From contig NZ_CP159290.1 of the NCBI RefSeq assembly GCF_040448685.1, forward strand, positions 62,001 through 126,000: 64,000 bases of DNA, given 5' to 3'. This DNA comes from Cellulosimicrobium sp. ES-005. GTDB lineage: Bacteria > Actinomycetota > Actinomycetes > Actinomycetales > Cellulomonadaceae. Each line of letters opens with the position of its first letter. Positions within the stretch are counted from its first letter, which is position 1. Under the pieces are notes generated by a model. It saw nothing but the letters and a program-made list of their open reading frames with translations. It ran no database searches and was not told the origin of the DNA. Position numbers and translations under genes: made by a program. Positions 60,494-64,000 of this stretch are shown here, piece by piece.

Positions 60494-60572
60494 CCGAACA
60501 CGACATGAAGGTCGTTATCGGTCGTCTGGCGACTCTCATGTCGTGCTCGACGGCGGGTGAGGTCGTGTTCGG
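60494..60572 (-). repeat. Intergenic hairpin element, copy 4 (reverse orientation)
   Basis: Arms 60494-60518 and 60526-60550 keep CACGACATGA and TCATGTCGTG but have seven mismatches toward the loop. The half-box GTCGTGTTCGG (60562-60572) is on the right, so the element reads on the minus strand. On its far side, 60467-60490, the minus strand carries four GGG runs, like the G-tails of copies 1 and 2. It lies between convergent genes. Confidence 0.75.
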
Positions 60573-60621
60573 GGAGCTGACGTCAGGGAGGCGGCGGACG
60601 GGGGCGACGTCGGCGGCCGGG

Positions 60622-61251
60622 TCAGGCAGGTGGGTCGCCGTAGACCGGGCGCGCGAACGCGAGGACGATGCCCACCCCGCCGCGTTGTGCGAGGCGCGCG
60701 CGGTCCTCCGGGTGGTCCAGCAGGTGCCGCAGGACGCGGGCGACCGCCTCGGCGTCCGCGACGTCGACCGAGTCCGGGTCCGGCCCGTTCGCCGGGCGGA
60801 CCTGGAGCAGGTCCTCGCCCTCGGCGTGCCGGGCACGCGCGCCGTCGCGCAGCTCGACCCGCAGCGCCGGACGCCGCTCGCCCTCCAGCACCCGCACCCC
60901 CGCGACGTCGTCCCACCGCACGACGACGCGTGCCGGCTCCGGCCCCACGGGCAGCTCGATCTCGTGCGGGCGCAGGACGACGGCCTGGTTCGACGGCCCG
61001 CGCACGTAGGCCATCAGCGCGACGCCGAAGCCGACGACCAGGAAGCACGAGACCGCCGCGGCGACCCCCTCCTCCTGGAGCAGCAGCCACACGACGAACC
61101 ACACCGACCCGCCGAACAGCACGAGCAGGACGAGCAGGACCGCGAGGTAGTCGACGACCGGGGTCAGGCGCTCGCGCCCCCGCACCCCGCCGGGCACGGC
61201 GGTCCACACCATGCCGGTCCGGTGCGGGGGACGGGGCGGGCGGCTGCTCAC
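60622..61251 (-). CDS. Hypothetical two-helix membrane protein, PH-like domain
   Basis: 209 residues from GTG 61251; ATG 61212 is an alternative. Two membrane helices (residues about 32-53 VVDYLAVLLVLLVLFGGSVW, and 58-80), then a soluble domain (VLRPHEIELPVGPEPARVVV, WDDVAGVRVLEGERRPALRV) that looks like the small PH-like modules of bacterial membrane proteins. No function known. It is flanked on both sides by copies 4 and 5 of the hairpin element, in direct orientation. Confidence 0.68.
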   Translation of the reverse strand: MSSRPPRPPHRTGMVWTAVPGGVRGRERLTPVVDYLAVLLVLLVLFGGSVWFVVWLLLQEEGVAAAVSCFLVVGFGVALMAYVRGPSNQAVVLRPHEIELPVGPEPARVVVRWDDVAGVRVLEGERRPALRVELRDGARARHAEGEDLLQVRPANGPDPDSVDVADAEAVARVLRHLLDHPEDRARLAQRGGVGIVLAFARPVYGDPPA

Positions 61252-61282
61252 GGGGACAGTCTGCCGGGTCTCCGGACCGGCG

Positions 61283-61361
61283 CCGAACACGACGTCGATG
61301 TCGTTCTCGGGCTCAGAACGACACGCATGTCGTGCTCGACGGCGCGCAACGTCGTGCTCGG
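61283..61361 (-). repeat. Intergenic hairpin element, copy 5 (reverse orientation)
   Basis: Arms 61283-61307 and 61315-61339 with six mismatches; inner ends CGTTCT and AGAACG pair. Half-box GTCGTGCTCGG at 61351-61361. It lies in a divergent gene pair gap, so it cannot serve as a terminator for either neighbour. Confidence 0.75.
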
Positions 61362-61385
61362 GCGCGGCCGTGGCAGGGTGGCGGC

Positions 61386-61907
61386 ATGACGACGCTCGCT
61401 CAGGTCCGCGCGGCCGCGCTCGCCCTGCCCGAGGCGGCGGAGGACGCGACCGCCGGGACGGTGTCATTCGTGGTGCGCGGGCGACGGTTCGCGGTGGTGA
61501 CGCGGGACGACGTCGTGCAGCTCCGCGTGGGGGACGACGACGTCGCGCGCGTGCTCGCCGAACAGCCGACCGCGCGCCGGTGGACCCGCGGCGACCACCT
61601 GCTCGGCGCGGGCGTTCCCCTCGCCGACCTCGACGGCCAGCAGGCCAACCACTGGGTGCGGCGCGCGTGGCTCGCCCGCGCGCCGCGACGTCTCGCGGAC
61701 ACCCTCCTCGCGGCCGACGCCGCCGAGCCCGGCACCGTCGGCGACCTCCCCGCCGCCATCGGCCGTCCGGCGACGCGCGCGCTCGCCGGCGCGGGGATCA
61801 CCACGCTGTCCGACGTCGCGCGGCTCGCCGACGCGGACCTTCTCGCCCTGCACGGCGTCGGGCCCCGGGCCGTCCGGATCCTGCGCGAGGCGCTCGCGGC
61901 GGGCTGA
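61386..61907 (+). CDS. MmcQ/YjbR-like protein with C-terminal helix-hairpin-helix
   Basis: 173 residues. Residues 1-100 resemble MmcQ/YjbR proteins (ALALPEAAEDATAGTVSFVV, FAVVTRDDVVQLRV, ANHWVRRAWLARAPRR). Residues 118-172 form a helix-hairpin-helix module (IGRPATRALAGAGITTLSDV, LLALHGVGPRAVRILREAL) like those that contact DNA. The combination is plausible for a DNA-associated protein, but no activity is assigned. ATG 61386 lacks a strong ribosome site and may be leaderless. It is divergent from the 61251 gene, with hairpin copy 5 between. Confidence 0.75.
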   Translation: MTTLAQVRAAALALPEAAEDATAGTVSFVVRGRRFAVVTRDDVVQLRVGDDDVARVLAEQPTARRWTRGDHLLGAGVPLADLDGQQANHWVRRAWLARAPRRLADTLLAADAAEPGTVGDLPAAIGRPATRALAGAGITTLSDVARLADADLLALHGVGPRAVRILREALAAG

Positions 61908-61943
61908 CGCCCGGCCGTGTCGGGCGCTCGCGGCACCGACGGC

Positions 61944-62663
61944 TCACGCGGGCGCAGGAGTGGACGCCGGCCTGAACCCCGCCGTGGACGCCCCGTACGG
62001 ACTTCCCGTGCGTCCTGCGTGGTCAGCGGTGGGTTCGAGGTAGCGGTGGTGCATCCACACGACGACGTCGAGGACCCGTAGCGCCGAGATGTCACCGCCG
62101 ATGCCGGCTTCGTCGCGCAGTGAGACGAGGTGCCGGTGGAGGGCGCGGTCGTCCGCGCGGAGCTCCGCGCGGAGGGCCTCCCAGAACGAGCCGGTGGGCT
62201 TCACGGCTGCCCGGACGACGGTGTCGTAGACCGGGATGAGCCGCGGCCGCTTGCGTGCCAGGAGCTTGCCCGCGGTGACCCAGCCGATGCCACGGATGTC
62301 GCGCAGCGCCTCCCACAGGCGGCGCGGAGCCCAGCCGTCGGGGATCGACTCGACGTCCACGAGGTCGAGGTCGGGAGGGATCTCGGCGAGCAGCTCGCCG
62401 AACTCGTCCGCGCGGGTCTCGAGGAGCTGGAGCGCCCCGTGCGGCGGGACGTTCACCGACAGGAGCGAGACGGCGACGAGGTCGTCAGCCGTGAACCGGT
62501 CAGCCGTCTCCGGTCGATCGCCACCGCCGGCCAGCCGCTCGAAGCGCGAACCCGACCAGCCCGTCGTCCCGTCGACGGGAGCGAAGTAGCGACGAAGATG
62601 ATCGACCGCTTCGTCACGGAGCGAAGGAGTGAGGACGTCGGGGACGTTCAGCGTCGAGGTCAC
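61944..62663 (-). CDS. DUF6308-like protein
   Basis: 239 residues from GTG 62663; TACCCT lies 6 bases before it, so the mRNA is probably leaderless. Contains DIRGIGWVTAGKLLARKRPR, a helix-hairpin-helix-like segment, followed by LIPVYDTVVRAAV and LRVLDVVVWMHHRYLEP, which I know from the actinobacterial family DUF6308. No function is established; the motif suggests a DNA-repair-like fold. Divergent from the 62778 gene across two palindromes. Confidence 0.78.
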   Translation of the reverse strand: MTSTLNVPDVLTPSLRDEAVDHLRRYFAPVDGTTGWSGSRFERLAGGGDRPETADRFTADDLVAVSLLSVNVPPHGALQLLETRADEFGELLAEIPPDLDLVDVESIPDGWAPRRLWEALRDIRGIGWVTAGKLLARKRPRLIPVYDTVVRAAVKPTGSFWEALRAELRADDRALHRHLVSLRDEAGIGGDISALRVLDVVVWMHHRYLEPTADHAGRTGSPYGASTAGFRPASTPAPA

Positions 62664-62730
62664 AGCGCCAGGGTAGGTCGGTCGTCGTCGCGCACACGGC
62701 CGCACCCGGACGTCGAGTGGGTGAAACCGG

Positions 62731-62770
62731 TGCGCAAGTCTTGCGCATGTGCAGTTACTGCACATAGAGT
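62731..62770 (+). promoter_or_regulatory. Promoter covered by two adjacent palindromes
   Basis: TGCGCAAGTCTTGCGCA (62731-62747) and TGTGCAGTTACTGCACA (62748-62764) are perfect palindromes, 8-bp and 7-bp arms, placed head to tail. The -35 TTGCGC (62741-62746), 18-bp spacer and -10 TAGAGT (62765-62770) of the downstream gene are overlapped by them. The ATG at 62778 lies 7 bases after the -10, a leaderless arrangement. Tight repression by one or two dimeric regulators is likely. Confidence 0.65.
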
Positions 62771-62777
62771 CCTCGAT

Positions 62778-63164
62778 ATGACCACGGACCCGTCGCGACA
62801 CCTCCGGCCTCGGCTCGACGCCGCACTCGCGGCGCTCGACGAGGCGAGCGCCGCGCCGCCCGGCGAGGCGGTGGAGCCGCTCTCGCGGGCGCGCGCACTC
62901 CTCGACGTCGCGCTCGACGAGGCGATGGCGGAAGCGCTGCTCGCCGGGTCGTCCATGCGGTCCGTCGCCGAAGCGGCGGGCGTCGCGCCGAACACCGTGC
63001 CTCCACGCCTCGCGCGGACCCCGGCGCTCGCGGGCTACTCCGGTCCCGACGGCCGCGTCTCCGCCGAGGGCGTCACGCGTGCCCGCTACGACCGCGAGCG
63101 CGGGACCCCGCCGCCCGAGCCGACGACCGTCGTCGAACCCCTGAGGTTCCGCCGCCGCACCTGA
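62778..63164 (+). CDS. Small HTH-containing protein
   Basis: 128 residues, start ATG 62778, leaderless. Residues 5-50 are helical, Ala-rich (DAALAALDEASAAPPGEAVE); residues 58-85 form an HTH (LLAGSSMRSVAEAAGVAPNT). The tail has repeated Arg-Thr-Pro turns and YDRERGTPPPEPTT. It may be a regulator that binds the palindromes before its own start; not recognised as a named family. Only 49 bp separate it from the VWA gene start, so they may be co-transcribed. Confidence 0.68.
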   Translation: MTTDPSRHLRPRLDAALAALDEASAAPPGEAVEPLSRARALLDVALDEAMAEALLAGSSMRSVAEAAGVAPNTVPPRLARTPALAGYSGPDGRVSAEGVTRARYDRERGTPPPEPTTVVEPLRFRRRT

Positions 63165-63213
63165 CCGTCCACACCACCGCCCGTCCAGCAGCACACGACG
63201 AAGGGACACCGCC

Positions 63214-64000
63214 ATACCCGATCAGAGCCTTACCCACCTCGCCATGCTGCTCGACCGGTCCGGCTCCATGCAGTCGATCAAGCAGGCCACCGAGCAGGGC
63301 TTCGACCTGTTCCTCTCCGAGCAGCGCGAGGCGCCCGGCCGCTGCACGGTCACGCTTGCCCAGTTCGACGACGAGTACGAGGAGGTCTACACCGACCTCG
63401 ACGTGCGCGAGGTCCCGCCGCTCGACCTGCGGCCGCGCGGCATGACCGCGCTGCTCGACTCCATCGGGCGCCTCGTCCACACGACCGCGCTCCGCATCGC
63501 GCAGCTCCCCGAGGACCAGCGGCCCGGCGCCGTGATCGTCGGGATCATGACCGACGGCCTCGAGAACGCCTCGAAGGAGTGCACGCGCGCCGCGATCAAG
63601 GCGCTCGTCACCGAGCGCGAGGAGCAGTTCGGCTGGACGTTCCTCTACATGGGCGCCAACCAGGACGCCATCGAGGTCGGCGCGTCCATCGGCGTGAAGC
63701 GCGAGCGCTCGCTCACCTACGACACGGCGAACGTCGACCAGGCCTACGCCGCGACGTCGCGCAGCATGGCGGGCATGCGCACGGCCATGGCAGCGGGCGC
63801 GCCGCCCGCTGCGGCGCGCGACCAGCACGCGGTGTACACGGAGGCGGACCGAGCCGCGGCCGGAGGGTCCGGGCCGGCGCGCCGGGCCCGTGCCGCCGCC
63901 CCGTGGGCAGGCCCCGCGCCGACGCCCCCCGCTTGCGCCTCGCGCGGGACGAAGGACGACCCGTTCGACGAGACCGCGCTGCTGCAGCACCTGCGGTCGG
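63214..64000 (+). CDS. VWA-domain protein, cut by right edge, apparent ATA start
   Basis: At least 262 residues, open at base 64000. Von Willebrand A fold with the MIDAS motif DRSGSM, FDDEYEEVYTDLD, RGMTALLDSIGRLV and IMTDGLENASKECT, then FLYMGANQDAIEVGASIG. The expected first residues (PDQSLTHLAMLLDRSGSM) begin at a codon ATA (63214) that lies 8 bases after AAGGGA; the next ATG (63244) would remove half of the first strand. The start may be a true ATA, a mutated ATG, or a sequencing error. The C-terminal part is Ala/Pro-rich. Such proteins bind metal-dependent ligands; the partner is unknown. Confidence 0.8.
   Translation, partial: MPDQSLTHLAMLLDRSGSMQSIKQATEQGFDLFLSEQREAPGRCTVTLAQFDDEYEEVYTDLDVREVPPLDLRPRGMTALLDSIGRLVHTTALRIAQLPEDQRPGAVIVGIMTDGLENASKECTRAAIKALVTEREEQFGWTFLYMGANQDAIEVGASIGVKRERSLTYDTANVDQAYAATSRSMAGMRTAMAAGAPPAAARDQHAVYTEADRAAAGGSGPARRARAAAPWAGPAPTPPACASRGTKDDPFDETALLQHLRS

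Overview
The window is about 64 kb of very GC-rich DNA with dense overlapping operons, GTG and leaderless starts, polysaccharide-directed secreted enzymes and many CUT1 sugar importers. This points to an actinobacterium of the Cellulomonas/Cellulosimicrobium/Promicromonospora type; that assignment is inferred from gene content only. No rRNA, tRNA, CRISPR array, phage module or intact insertion sequence was seen.

Left third (1-16.6 kb): two sugar or sugar-acid catabolic modules. The first has a truncated FGGY kinase (minus strand), then a lipoprotein/permease/permease importer, a second FGGY kinase and a class II (FucA/AraD-type) aldolase (1387-6758), a LacI regulator and a class II ketose-bisphosphate aldolase. 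The second is LacI / GntR / DapA-type lyase / permease / permease / binding protein / FAD oxidoreductase (8954-16620). A perfect LacI-type operator, GTAATCGATTAC, between LacI and GntR has a near-identical partner in front of the truncated kinase, suggesting one regulon.

16.6-31 kb: a YchJ-type protein bracketed by identical inverted hairpins, a secreted GH19 chitinase, then one long plus-strand operon led by an autoregulatory LacI gene with two GGAAACGTTTCC operators. It encodes a third ATPase-less importer, two ADP-ribosylglycohydrolase-family proteins, a ribokinase-like kinase, a TIM-barrel/FGE-domain protein, a CaiB-type CoA-transferase and a CitE-like lyase. It reads as a dedicated pathway for an imported riboside-like compound.

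31-51.9 kb: individually transcribed genes: secreted esterase/propeller, a signal-less GH19 domain, a membrane-anchored asparaginase, a PLP decarboxylase, an ScyD-like propeller, a secreted endonuclease/phosphatase-fold protein, VOC protein, glycerophosphodiesterase, double-MerR regulator, histidine phosphatase, membrane proteins and a decayed ECF sigma chimera.

52.4-60.4 kb: three consecutive secreted redox proteins: a two-domain multicopper oxidase, a 1336-residue ThuA/discoidin/sugar-dehydrogenase/PKD/DUF1080 protein, and a cupredoxin with six Ig-like repeats. The last two share a C-terminal domain. I infer an extracellular sugar-oxidation and electron-transfer set. 60.6-64 kb holds small hypothetical genes and a VWA-domain gene cut by the right edge.

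The least expected non-coding signal is a five-copy intergenic element (around 30.85, 33.53, 34.43, 60.5 and 61.3 kb): an 11-nt half-box, a short spacer, a 25-27-bp-stem hairpin and often a G-rich tail. In one copy both arms have changed together. A different palindrome and a 21-bp tandem repeat are inserted in frame inside two coding genes.
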